Shown here one piece after another: positions 1 through 5,223 of a stretch of 5,223 nucleotides of DNA. Below the pieces are notes generated by a model, which ran no database searches, was not told the origin of the DNA, and saw only the letters and a program-made list of their open reading frames with translations. Location: contig CAZMZZ010000058.1 in the NCBI GenBank assembly GCA_964571215.1, positions 1-5,223 of the forward strand, read 5' to 3'. Numbering within the stretch: position 1 is the first letter of the stretch; every line of letters begins with the position of its first letter. The position numbers were made by a program, and so were the translations under genes. This DNA comes from CAJWPI01 sp964571215 (GTDB lineage Bacteria; Pseudomonadota; Gammaproteobacteria; Magnimaribacterales; Magnimaribacteraceae).

Positions 1-67
1 ATCTAGACTTTAAGTTTTTAATTTCTTCAATATCTTCTAATATCTGAACGCGTCTGTCTATATTCAT
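1..67 (-). CDS. SnoaL/NTF2-like protein, N-terminal fragment (cut by window edge)
   Basis: Only the first 22 codons are present, read leftwards from the ATG at 65-67. They translate to MNIDRRVQILEDIEEIKNLK followed by Ser-Arg. The pattern of an amphipathic first helix with L-E-D-x-E-x-I-x-x-L-K is the usual opening of SnoaL-like/NTF2-fold small proteins, which serve as polyketide cyclases, isomerases, dehydratases or dioxygenase beta-subunit relatives. An in-frame TAG lies two codons upstream (71-73), so this ATG is the first possible start. No clear Shine-Dalgarno sequence precedes it. The gene begins 41 bases after the receptor stop on the same strand, so it could be the next gene of the same transcription unit. 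A coding region is likely; the family rests on one helix and is tentative. Many short helical starts would look similar. Confidence 0.55.
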   Translation of the reverse strand, partial: MNIDRRVQILEDIEEIKNLKSR

Positions 68-108
68 AAACTAGTTGATAAAATATTCTTAAAACTAAAT
101 AACTTACT

Positions 109-2505
109 TTAATCAGTCATATATTTTAGACCAAGGTACATGATTCTAGGATCAGAATATCTAACATCTGTAGTTCCAAAAGCATCAACTCCAAATCCTC
201 CTATGATAGATCTTTTGTCAGATAAATTTTTTCCATAAGCTGAAATTTCCCATTTTTGATCAGAAGACACATAAGTTAAACCAGCGTTTACAGTGGTAAA
301 CCCGTCTACATCAAAAAGATCAAAGGAACTAGCAGCTCTATCAAAAGAATAATAAACTTGGCCTTTGTAAGCTAAATGAGAATGAAGTCTAAGAGTACCT
401 CCTGTTGATGCAATTGGTACTAAGTAATCCAAGCCTAAATTGGCAGTCCAATCTGGAGAATACCTAAAAGGTCTATCACTCACATCATTTAAGATGCTTG
501 AACTAGGATTGTTGGGGTCTGGGATTCGCTCTTGAAAAGAATCATATTCTGGATCTATATGACTTATACCACCCCTCAAGGTTAAAGAATTATTAATCAA
601 TGCAAGAAAGTCTAATTCAAATCCAAGTGCGCTAGATTCTGCTGCGTTCTCAACTATTAAAGCTAAGGCACCTTGAGCTGAATCAGAACTCCTATTAACT
701 AGAAATTGTTGATTTTCATATTCTTGATTAAATATAGAACCATTTAATTGAAAACGATTATCATACCATTGTGATTTAAAGCCAAATTCATAACTTGTAA
801 GAGTTTCTGGTTCAGCAGAAGAAACTTCATTTGGAGCTAAAGGCCTAGCATTGAAAACACCACTCCTAAAGCCTTTAGAAACATGAAAGTAAGTCATTAC
901 ATCATCATTTACTTGATAATCTATGCCAATTTTAGGTGAAAACTCAGACCATGAATTAGAGCAATTATAAATACTACCTTTCCCTTGCATTCTTACATCT
1001 CCACAACTCTCTTCATCAGTTGCTCCAGGTGCAATAATAGGAACTTGACTTGCTCTTTTTAGAGAGTACATAGACATCTCTTTTTCATCTTTAGTATATC
1101 TAGCAGCTAAAGTTAATCTTAATTTATCTGTCATACTATAAATAGAATGTGCATAAACTGCCTTACTAGTTACCTTTTGATTTCTGTCAAATCGGAGCGT
1201 TAAATCAAATGGAATAGCCAAGAAAGCCAGTGGAGGACCTCCAGGAAATAAGGTTATAGAAAAAGGTAAAGCAGACAAGGATTGAAATATTCCCTCACCA
1301 ACAGTTACATCTGTGCCATGGAAGGTATCTTCTTGAAAATAATAGGCCCCTAAAACCCAATCTATGGAGTCATTATTACTAGTGCCAGAAAATAAAAATT
1401 CTTGACTTGTCTGATCATGCTCTATTTGTGTTCCTACACTAAAGAAAGGTAAAGGGCTATTGTCACTATCTCGAAACTGCTCTGATTCTAGGTCTCTATA
1501 ACCAGTTATTGATTTAAAATTACTTGAGCCTAAATCCCATGAATTTGTCCAGCTAAAGCCAAAAGTATCTACTTCATCTTTAGTTAGATTTGAATTTGAG
1601 CTCCTGTCTATATCTTCATTAGCAGTGCAACAAACAGAACCTGTCATCGAAGCTACAAAACCGTTATAAAAACTAGGAAATATTTGAGTTCCATCAAAAT
1701 TAGCTAAGACATTTGGTTGTGTTTGTTGATCTTGTGTAGTTGTGTCAAAAATTAAATGAGATTTAAAATTATCATCAGATACATAAACTAAATGGGCTCT
1801 TGCGCCCATCAAGTCATGATTGCCACCATTATCTGCATTATCCCTTTTTTGCCACCCATCTGATTGTTTAGATAAAACTGAAATGCTTGCTGAAGTTGAT
1901 TCACTTAGTGAAGCTTCGCTATAACCAGAAAATCCTATGTATCCATATTCGCCTGTCGTAATAGATATTTTACTTGGAGCATTCCCTGAAGGCTCTCTAG
2001 TGACTATATTAATTGCACCTCCTATTGTGTTTCTTCCATACAAAGTTCCTTGCGGGCCTCTTAGAACAGATATTCTTTCAATATCATTAAATTCTAAGTT
2101 AGATCCCATAGTTCTAGCTAAATAAACTCCATCGACATATATGCCTACACCTGGATCTAAATAAGGAGCAAAATCTGCTTCTCCAATTCCTCTAATGAAA
2201 GCTTGAACAGTTGATCCGCTTCCTTCAGTACTAGTTGTCATACTTAGATTTGGAACAAGTTGATCTAAACTATTAATATCGGGTAAAAAACTATCCTCTA
2301 TTTGACTGGCAGTCAGGGCTGTAATAGAAACAGGGACGGATTGAAGATTCTCAGATTTTTTTCTAGCTGTTACTATTACTTCTTCAATAGACAATGAAGA
2401 TTGATCTTCGTCATCTGAAAAGAGAAAATTTGAAAAAAATATCGGTACTAAATAAAGATTAAAACTTAGTGAAAAAATAAAAAAAACCTTAAAAAATTTT
2501 GACAT
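109..2505 (-). CDS. TonB-dependent outer-membrane receptor
   Basis: This 798-residue protein is a ligand-gated outer-membrane transporter driven by TonB-ExbBD, with the usual length for the family. Residues 4-29 form a hydrophobic Phe-rich signal peptide without a clear AxA cleavage site. A TonB-box-like IEEVIVTA follows at 40-47. The plug domain (about 52-172) contains VPVSITALTASQI, IRGIG (104-108), PGVGIYVDGVYLAR (118-131) and the strongly conserved block from DIERISVLRG (141-150) through GTLYGRNTIGGAINIVTR (153-170). The rest is the 22-strand barrel, with typical late motifs SKGFRSG (543-549), TSYEFGFKSQW (570-580) and YGKNLSDKR (757-765). It ends ...YLGLKYMTD, without the common terminal Phe/Trp. 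A strong AAGGAGGA ribosome site (2510-2517) fixes the start. Receptors of this type import siderophores, vitamins, sugars or hydrophobic compounds. Next to two catabolic enzymes, uptake of their substrate is the likeliest role, but no iron- or B12-specific sign is visible. Confidence 0.95.
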   Translation of the reverse strand: MSKFFKVFFIFSLSFNLYLVPIFFSNFLFSDDEDQSSLSIEEVIVTARKKSENLQSVPVSITALTASQIEDSFLPDINSLDQLVPNLSMTTSTEGSGSTVQAFIRGIGEADFAPYLDPGVGIYVDGVYLARTMGSNLEFNDIERISVLRGPQGTLYGRNTIGGAINIVTREPSGNAPSKISITTGEYGYIGFSGYSEASLSESTSASISVLSKQSDGWQKRDNADNGGNHDLMGARAHLVYVSDDNFKSHLIFDTTTQDQQTQPNVLANFDGTQIFPSFYNGFVASMTGSVCCTANEDIDRSSNSNLTKDEVDTFGFSWTNSWDLGSSNFKSITGYRDLESEQFRDSDNSPLPFFSVGTQIEHDQTSQEFLFSGTSNNDSIDWVLGAYYFQEDTFHGTDVTVGEGIFQSLSALPFSITLFPGGPPLAFLAIPFDLTLRFDRNQKVTSKAVYAHSIYSMTDKLRLTLAARYTKDEKEMSMYSLKRASQVPIIAPGATDEESCGDVRMQGKGSIYNCSNSWSEFSPKIGIDYQVNDDVMTYFHVSKGFRSGVFNARPLAPNEVSSAEPETLTSYEFGFKSQWYDNRFQLNGSIFNQEYENQQFLVNRSSDSAQGALALIVENAAESSALGFELDFLALINNSLTLRGGISHIDPEYDSFQERIPDPNNPSSSILNDVSDRPFRYSPDWTANLGLDYLVPIASTGGTLRLHSHLAYKGQVYYSFDRAASSFDLFDVDGFTTVNAGLTYVSSDQKWEISAYGKNLSDKRSIIGGFGVDAFGTTDVRYSDPRIMYLGLKYMTD

Positions 2506-2509
2506 AAAG

Positions 2510-2517
2510 TCCTCCTT
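2510..2517 (-). promoter_or_regulatory. Strong Shine-Dalgarno site of the receptor gene
   Basis: The minus strand reads AAGGAGGA, four bases before the ATG at 2503-2505. It is the only near-perfect Shine-Dalgarno sequence in the window and supports both the chosen start and high translation of the receptor. The monooxygenase has only a weak site and the hydrolase has none. Confidence 0.85.
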
Positions 2518-2653
2518 AAAAAAAATTAAATAATTAAATATCCTTTAAAAGAAACTACAATCTCTTGCATCAAGTATACATACATATAAAGAATTATCTA
2601 ATTCTTAGGTAGTTCTTTTAATAAGTTAGATATTAGATATTAAATCTAAGGGA
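2518..2653 (-). promoter_or_regulatory. Structured AT-rich leader between monooxygenase and receptor
   Basis: This gap carries several dyads. TTAGAT pairs with ATCTAA around a 5-base loop (2633-2649) a few bases after the monooxygenase stop, and an additional TTAGAT copy lies at 2626-2631. A second hairpin pairs AAGAATT with AATTCTT at 2589-2606. Neither is followed by a run of T on the minus strand, so neither is a classic terminator. Downstream, a TATACT box (2573-2578) resembles a -10 element, but its -35 match is poor (TTAGAT, 17-base spacer). CTTG-cat-CAAG (2564-2574) is a further small dyad. The gap probably holds a receptor promoter or operator; the exact elements are uncertain. Confidence 0.35.
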
Positions 2654-3850
2654 TTATGAAAAATAGTCGACGTTTGGCTCTCCAAACAGAACTGACCCTA
2701 AGTTTACATCTAAGGCATGTGGTTGATTAGCTGCATGTTGCCTAAAAGCTTGCATGTCTTGTAAAAATTCATTAACAGCATTTCCTTGATGTATTGCTCT
2801 TCCTCCTGAGTTAGATAATAAATCTTGGACTGCATTAACACATGATGTCACAGCTTCAGCTGCATCATATCTATATTCTGCTCTGACATAATCTGGAAAG
2901 TCTTTTTTTGATTCTACATATCCTAATAAGCTGTCATAAGCATCATGCATTTTTAAAACTGCAGCTCTTATAGCACTATTAGCAACAGTTGCCGCATGAA
3001 GACTAGCTGGATTCGTAGATGCTGGAACTCCAGTACTACTAAGACGAGACTTATTATATTCACAATAAGCATCTAAAGCGCCTTGAGCTGTACCAACACT
3101 AGGCATTGAAACAGCTCTAACAAAAACCTGACCAAAAGGTAATTTAAAGATAGGAGCTTTATTTATTTTAATCCCAGGGCTATTGCATTCAAACCCTTCT
3201 TTAAAACCATGAATTCTATAAGATGGAACAAATACATCTTTTACAACAATTGATTTGCTACCCGATCCTTGCAAACCAGTTGTGTACCAATCATCTATTA
3301 TTTTAAAATCAGAAGAAGGAACTAAAAAGGATTTGATATCGCCTAAGTCTACTGGACCTTCACTTGAGGTCATAGTTCCACCTAAAAAAGCCCATTTAGC
3401 ATGATCGCATCCCGAACTAAAATTCCAGGTTCCATTAAAAATAACACCTCCTTCTGTAGGTGTAGTTTTACCGGTTGGCATATAAGAAGAACAAATTAAA
3501 GTATCTAAATCTTTGCCCCAAACATCTTGAGCTGCCTGATCATCTAATAATGCCATTTGCCAGTCATGAACACCCACCACACTCAGAACCCAACCTGTTG
3601 ATGGGCATACACGAGAAATTTCAAAAACAACATCATAAAAATATTTAGGGTTCATTTCATAACCCCCCCATTTTTTTGGTCTCATCATTCTAAAGAACTC
3701 AGCATCTTTAAGTTCTTGAATAGTCTCTTTAGGCACCTTCCTGTCTTCTCTTGTTTTCTGAGCTCTTTGTTTTAAAACTGGATGTAATTTACGGGCTCTA
3801 GAAATAAACTCATCTGGATGAATTTCCCAAACTTTTTGTTTTAATTCCAT
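2654..3850 (-). CDS. HsaA/HpaB-like flavin-dependent monooxygenase (acyl-CoA dehydrogenase fold)
   Basis: This 398-residue soluble enzyme has the acyl-CoA dehydrogenase fold but resembles the oxygenase component of two-component flavin monooxygenases such as HsaA (steroid seco-phenol hydroxylase, about 394 residues). These use reduced flavin and O2 to hydroxylate phenolic or other substrates. Visible landmarks are the N-terminal helical domain with FRMMRPKKWGGYE (53-65), CPSTGWV (82-88), the beta domain with FNGTWNFSSGCDHAKWAFLG (138-157), then DDWYTTGLQGSGSKSIVVKD (186-205) with FVPSYR (207-212), and a C-terminal helical domain ending in FRQHAAN (369-375). The catalytic Glu region of true acyl-CoA dehydrogenases (YEGT type) is not seen, which argues against simple CoA-ester dehydrogenation. 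The needed flavin reductase is not in the window. The start ATG has a weak AGAAGAG site (3859-3865) eight bases upstream. Family assignment is confident; the substrate is unknown. Confidence 0.85.
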   Translation of the reverse strand: MELKQKVWEIHPDEFISRARKLHPVLKQRAQKTREDRKVPKETIQELKDAEFFRMMRPKKWGGYEMNPKYFYDVVFEISRVCPSTGWVLSVVGVHDWQMALLDDQAAQDVWGKDLDTLICSSYMPTGKTTPTEGGVIFNGTWNFSSGCDHAKWAFLGGTMTSSEGPVDLGDIKSFLVPSSDFKIIDDWYTTGLQGSGSKSIVVKDVFVPSYRIHGFKEGFECNSPGIKINKAPIFKLPFGQVFVRAVSMPSVGTAQGALDAYCEYNKSRLSSTGVPASTNPASLHAATVANSAIRAAVLKMHDAYDSLLGYVESKKDFPDYVRAEYRYDAAEAVTSCVNAVQDLLSNSGGRAIHQGNAVNEFLQDMQAFRQHAANQPHALDVNLGSVLFGEPNVDYFS

Positions 3851-3880
3851 ATTAATTTCTCTTCTAATTTAATTTAAGTG

Positions 3881-3910
3881 ATTATATTTCCTTCATCATC
3901 ATTGCAGGAA
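3881..3910 (-). promoter_or_regulatory. Possible promoter of the monooxygenase gene
   Basis: The minus strand has a perfect TATAAT at 3881-3886, about 30 bases before the start codon. A weak TTCCTG sits 18 bases further upstream (3905-3910). An initiation point near 3874 would leave a leader of roughly 24 bases containing the AGAAGAG ribosome site. In so AT-rich a sequence TATAAT can arise by chance and the -35 match is poor. Confidence 0.35.
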
Positions 3911-3921
3911 GATTTTAATTA

Positions 3922-3942
3922 ATTACATTTTAGAAATGTAAT
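3922..3942 (-). terminator. Hairpin just after the hydrolase gene, weak terminator candidate
   Basis: On the minus strand ATTACATTT pairs perfectly with AAATGTAAT around a CTA loop, starting 8 bases after the hydrolase stop codon. The stem has 9 base pairs but is very AT-rich, and what follows (TAATTAATTAAAAT) is not a real T-run. It may cause partial termination or protect the 3' end of the hydrolase transcript. Confidence 0.4.
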
Positions 3943-3950
3943 GTTAAAGA

Positions 3951-4952
3951 TCATAATTGATGAATTTTTTCTAAGTAACTCAATAAAACTTTATTGAGTT
4001 CTTCTGAAGCCTCCAGTGAAATCATGTGTCCTACATTAGGTATCATCGTAACCTCATGTAATTTTGGAAAAATTGCTCTCATTAACCCTATAGGGTCATC
4101 ACCATGGAAACCTTCAAGATCAACATCTTTTTCACTACCAATAAACCAAGCATCTACTTCACTTTCAACGCCTTCAAAAGCTTTACGTTCCTCCCATTTC
4201 AAGTCCATAGAACGATACCAATTGAGACCACCTGTAAAACCTGATTGACTATACTCTGCAACAAAATATTCAAACTCTGTTTCACTAAGCCAATCCCAAG
4301 GAAGTGGAGGAGGCTCCTTCATAGCATCTATATAGCTTGTTCCTGGTGGATGTTTAAAAACATCAAAATAATTTGCCTGACCACTAAGTATCCACATGAC
4401 TTTTTTTAAGAATTCTCTTGGAGAGGCTGCTAACTCTATATCCGCACGTGGAGGAATTCGAAAATATTCAATATGAAGGAAATGTTTGGCACCCATTTCT
4501 GCGTATTCTGTTAAAGGGGATTTATTTGGATTATGCGGAGCTGCAGGATTTTCTAAACATATTATAGAATTTACACGTTCTGGATGTCTTAAGGCGAAAT
4601 CTTGAATTGCAAAGGAACCAAAATCAATTCCGACAAAAGTTGTCTTATCTATATTGCAATGGTCTAGCAAACCAAGTAAATCAGCAGTAATTTTCTTAAC
4701 GCTATACTCTTCTGGCTCTAGAGGACTATCTGTCCTTCCCATGCCTCTCATAGAAGGGGCGATTACTCTGTAGCCTGCTTCAGCAAGGGCAGAGATTTGA
4801 CGATGCCAACTAAACCATAACATTGGAAATCCGTGACAAAAAATAACTGGCGATAAATCACTTTTATGATTAGAAGAATCCTCAACATAATGCATCTTAA
4901 TATCATTAATTTGAGCAAAGTGATGTGTCCAATTAGCTTGCATAGAAAACAC
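3951..4952 (-). CDS. Epoxide-hydrolase-like alpha/beta hydrolase
   Basis: This 333-residue cytoplasmic alpha/beta hydrolase carries the full epoxide hydrolase signature. It has the oxyanion motif HGFP (40-43) followed by LWFSWHRQISALAEAGYRV (45-63), a nucleophile elbow GIDFG with Asp110, and the two cap-domain tyrosines expected to polarise the epoxide, Tyr163 (EYFR) and Tyr246 (in GGLNWYR, 241-247). The likely acid is Asp276 (GSEKD) and the general base His309 (NVGHM). Epoxide hydrolases form an Asp-ester with the substrate and release a vicinal diol. An Asp nucleophile also fits haloalkane dehalogenases, but HGFP plus both tyrosines favours epoxides. The elbow is unusual in having Ile-Asp-Phe where His-Asp-Trp is common. 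The start is GTG at 4950-4952 or, as likely, the in-frame ATG three codons later (4941-4943). An in-frame TGA lies at 4968-4970 and no ribosome site is seen. The gene starts 24-33 bases from the tRNA-Glu att copy. Confidence 0.88.
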   Translation of the reverse strand: MFSMQANWTHHFAQINDIKMHYVEDSSNHKSDLSPVIFCHGFPMLWFSWHRQISALAEAGYRVIAPSMRGMGRTDSPLEPEEYSVKKITADLLGLLDHCNIDKTTFVGIDFGSFAIQDFALRHPERVNSIICLENPAAPHNPNKSPLTEYAEMGAKHFLHIEYFRIPPRADIELAASPREFLKKVMWILSGQANYFDVFKHPPGTSYIDAMKEPPPLPWDWLSETEFEYFVAEYSQSGFTGGLNWYRSMDLKWEERKAFEGVESEVDAWFIGSEKDVDLEGFHGDDPIGLMRAIFPKLHEVTMIPNVGHMISLEASEELNKVLLSYLEKIHQL

Positions 4953-4976
4953 TATTCTATCAAGGTTTCAGAAAGC

Positions 4977-4993
4977 TGGCGTCCCCTAGGGGA
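4977..4993 (-). other. tRNA-Glu 3'-end copy, probable attachment (att) core
   Basis: The minus strand reads TCCCCTAGGGGACGCCA. This is identical to the last 17 bases of the E. coli-type tRNA-Glu gene (part of the T-arm, the GGGGAC acceptor strand, discriminator and encoded CCA), as I know that sequence. The match stops at the T-loop: the next bases do not give TTCGAA, and no anticodon arm or acceptor 5' strand follows. It is therefore a fragment, not a tRNA gene. Such 3'-end copies are made when an element integrates at a tRNA gene, and an integrase-like ORF starts 134 bases away. The short palindrome CCCCTAGGGG within it could in principle mislead, but the surrounding bases match too. No second copy is present in the window. 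Confidence 0.75.
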
Positions 4994-5055
4994 AGCGACA
5001 CTATTTCTTTATTATACATTGTTATTACTTTATTTAACAAGTAGTTACTTGCTTC
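4994..5055. other. Non-coding spacer between att copy and repeats
   Basis: This AT-rich stretch lies inside the putative element, between the tRNA-Glu fragment and the ATGGATACAT repeats. I see no gene in it and no convincing promoter pair. By position it would form one arm of the element's attachment region, where integrase and accessory bending proteins bind. Confidence 0.3.
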
Positions 5056-5099
5056 ATGGATACATCCTGTGCCACAATATGGATACATTATGGATACAT
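5056..5099 (+). repeat. Three direct copies of ATGGATACAT upstream of the integrase
   Basis: Exact copies of ATGGATACAT lie at 5056-5065, 5079-5088 and 5090-5099. Start-to-start distances are 23 and 11 bases, about two and one helical turns, so all copies face the same side of the DNA. They sit between the att core and the recombinase start. They may be arm-type binding sites of the integrase, or an operator for an excisionase or repressor that controls it. The repeats are seen directly; the role is inferred. Confidence 0.7.
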
Positions 5100-5127
5100 C
5101 TTCCCATATATTAGGCGACCTCATTTT

Positions 5128-5223
5128 ATGACTGACAAGGAACAATATCTTAAACTCCGTGGTAGTAATAAAGATATATTCTATTACTTTCGAAGAACAC
5201 CAACTAGACTAAAAGAGATACTC
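5128..5223 (+). CDS. Tyrosine recombinase/integrase, N-terminal fragment (runs off window)
   Basis: The reading frame is open from ATG 5128 to the window end (32 codons). It contains QYLKLRG, then IFYYFRRTPTRLKEIL (residues 17-32). The pattern YLxxRG...YYFRRxPxxL is the N-terminal signature of many phage-type integrases (DUF6538-like domain), which catalyse site-specific recombination through an Arg/His/Tyr active site in the missing C-terminal part. The frame is also open upstream to 5038, with an in-frame ATG at 5056, but that segment would translate the ATGGATACAT repeats and does not resemble an integrase, so 5128 is preferred. The only ribosome-site candidate is a poor AGG at 5113-5115. 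The gene diverges from the catabolic genes. Its place beside a tRNA-Glu 3' fragment strongly supports the call; completeness cannot be judged. Confidence 0.7.
   Translation, partial: MTDKEQYLKLRGSNKDIFYYFRRTPTRLKEIL

Noticed and set aside
1937..2125. Plus-strand ORF of 62 codons inside the receptor gene
   Set aside because: It is antisense to the highly conserved plug domain; its sequence is explained by that gene and resembles no protein I know.
2589..2606. Rho-independent terminator between monooxygenase and receptor
   Set aside because: The stem is almost purely AT and has no T-run on either strand, so it is recorded only as a dyad.
3994..4248. Plus-strand ORF of 84 codons inside the hydrolase gene
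   Set aside because: It is antisense to conserved hydrolase sequence, has low-complexity Ser-rich content and no ribosome site.
4977..5050. A complete tRNA-Glu gene
   Set aside because: Only the last 17 bases match; the T-loop, anticodon arm and 5' acceptor strand are missing.
5056..5099. CRISPR array or replication iterons
   Set aside because: The repeats are only 10 bases, with spacers of 13 and 1 base, and no cas or replication gene is visible; integrase-related sites fit the context better.
4866..5114. Plus-strand ORF of 82 codons across the hydrolase start and the att region
   Set aside because: It spans a gene end, the tRNA fragment and the repeats, has no recognisable domain, and ends just before the integrase start in another frame.
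5056..5127. Upstream in-frame ATG as the true integrase start
   Set aside because: The extra 24 residues would be encoded by the repeats and are not integrase-like, while the family-like sequence begins right after the ATG at 5128.
4960..5145. Minus-strand ORF of 61 codons across the repeats and att core
   Set aside because: It is antisense to the integrase start and translates the repeats and the tRNA fragment; it has no protein-like features.

Overview
The window is AT-rich (about one third GC by eye) and looks like a Gram-negative marine gammaproteobacterium, possibly of the SAR86 or a related streamlined type. The evidence is an outer-membrane TonB-dependent receptor of the IEEVIVTARK type, short intergenic gaps, and a 17-base block identical to the 3' end (CCA included) of gammaproteobacterial tRNA-Glu. 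The lineage is inferred from style, not from a marker gene.

Positions 1-4952 hold four genes, all on the minus strand. In transcription order they are an epoxide-hydrolase-like alpha/beta hydrolase (3951-4952), an HsaA/HpaB-like flavin-dependent monooxygenase of the acyl-CoA dehydrogenase fold (2654-3850), a TonB-dependent receptor (109-2505), and the first 22 codons of what looks like a SnoaL/NTF2-like protein (1-67, cut by the window edge). Together they read as a small uptake-and-oxidation cassette: the receptor imports a hydrophobic compound and the enzymes hydroxylate it and open an epoxide. The substrate cannot be read from the sequence; a cyclic, terpenoid, steroid-like or aromatic compound is only a guess. 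Hairpins and promoter-like boxes in the 100- and 148-base gaps suggest that the genes are not simply one uninterrupted transcript.

Positions 4953-5223 form a recombination junction. A minus-strand copy of the last 17 bases of tRNA-Glu lies at 4977-4993 without the rest of the tRNA. It is followed by three copies of ATGGATACAT (5056-5099), and then by a plus-strand ORF from 5128 whose first 32 residues resemble the N-terminus of a tyrosine recombinase. The simplest reading is an att site of an integrative element or genomic island that extends to the right beyond the window. The catabolic cassette then lies immediately outside it, or belongs to a neighbouring island at the same tRNA. This junction is the most notable thing in the window.
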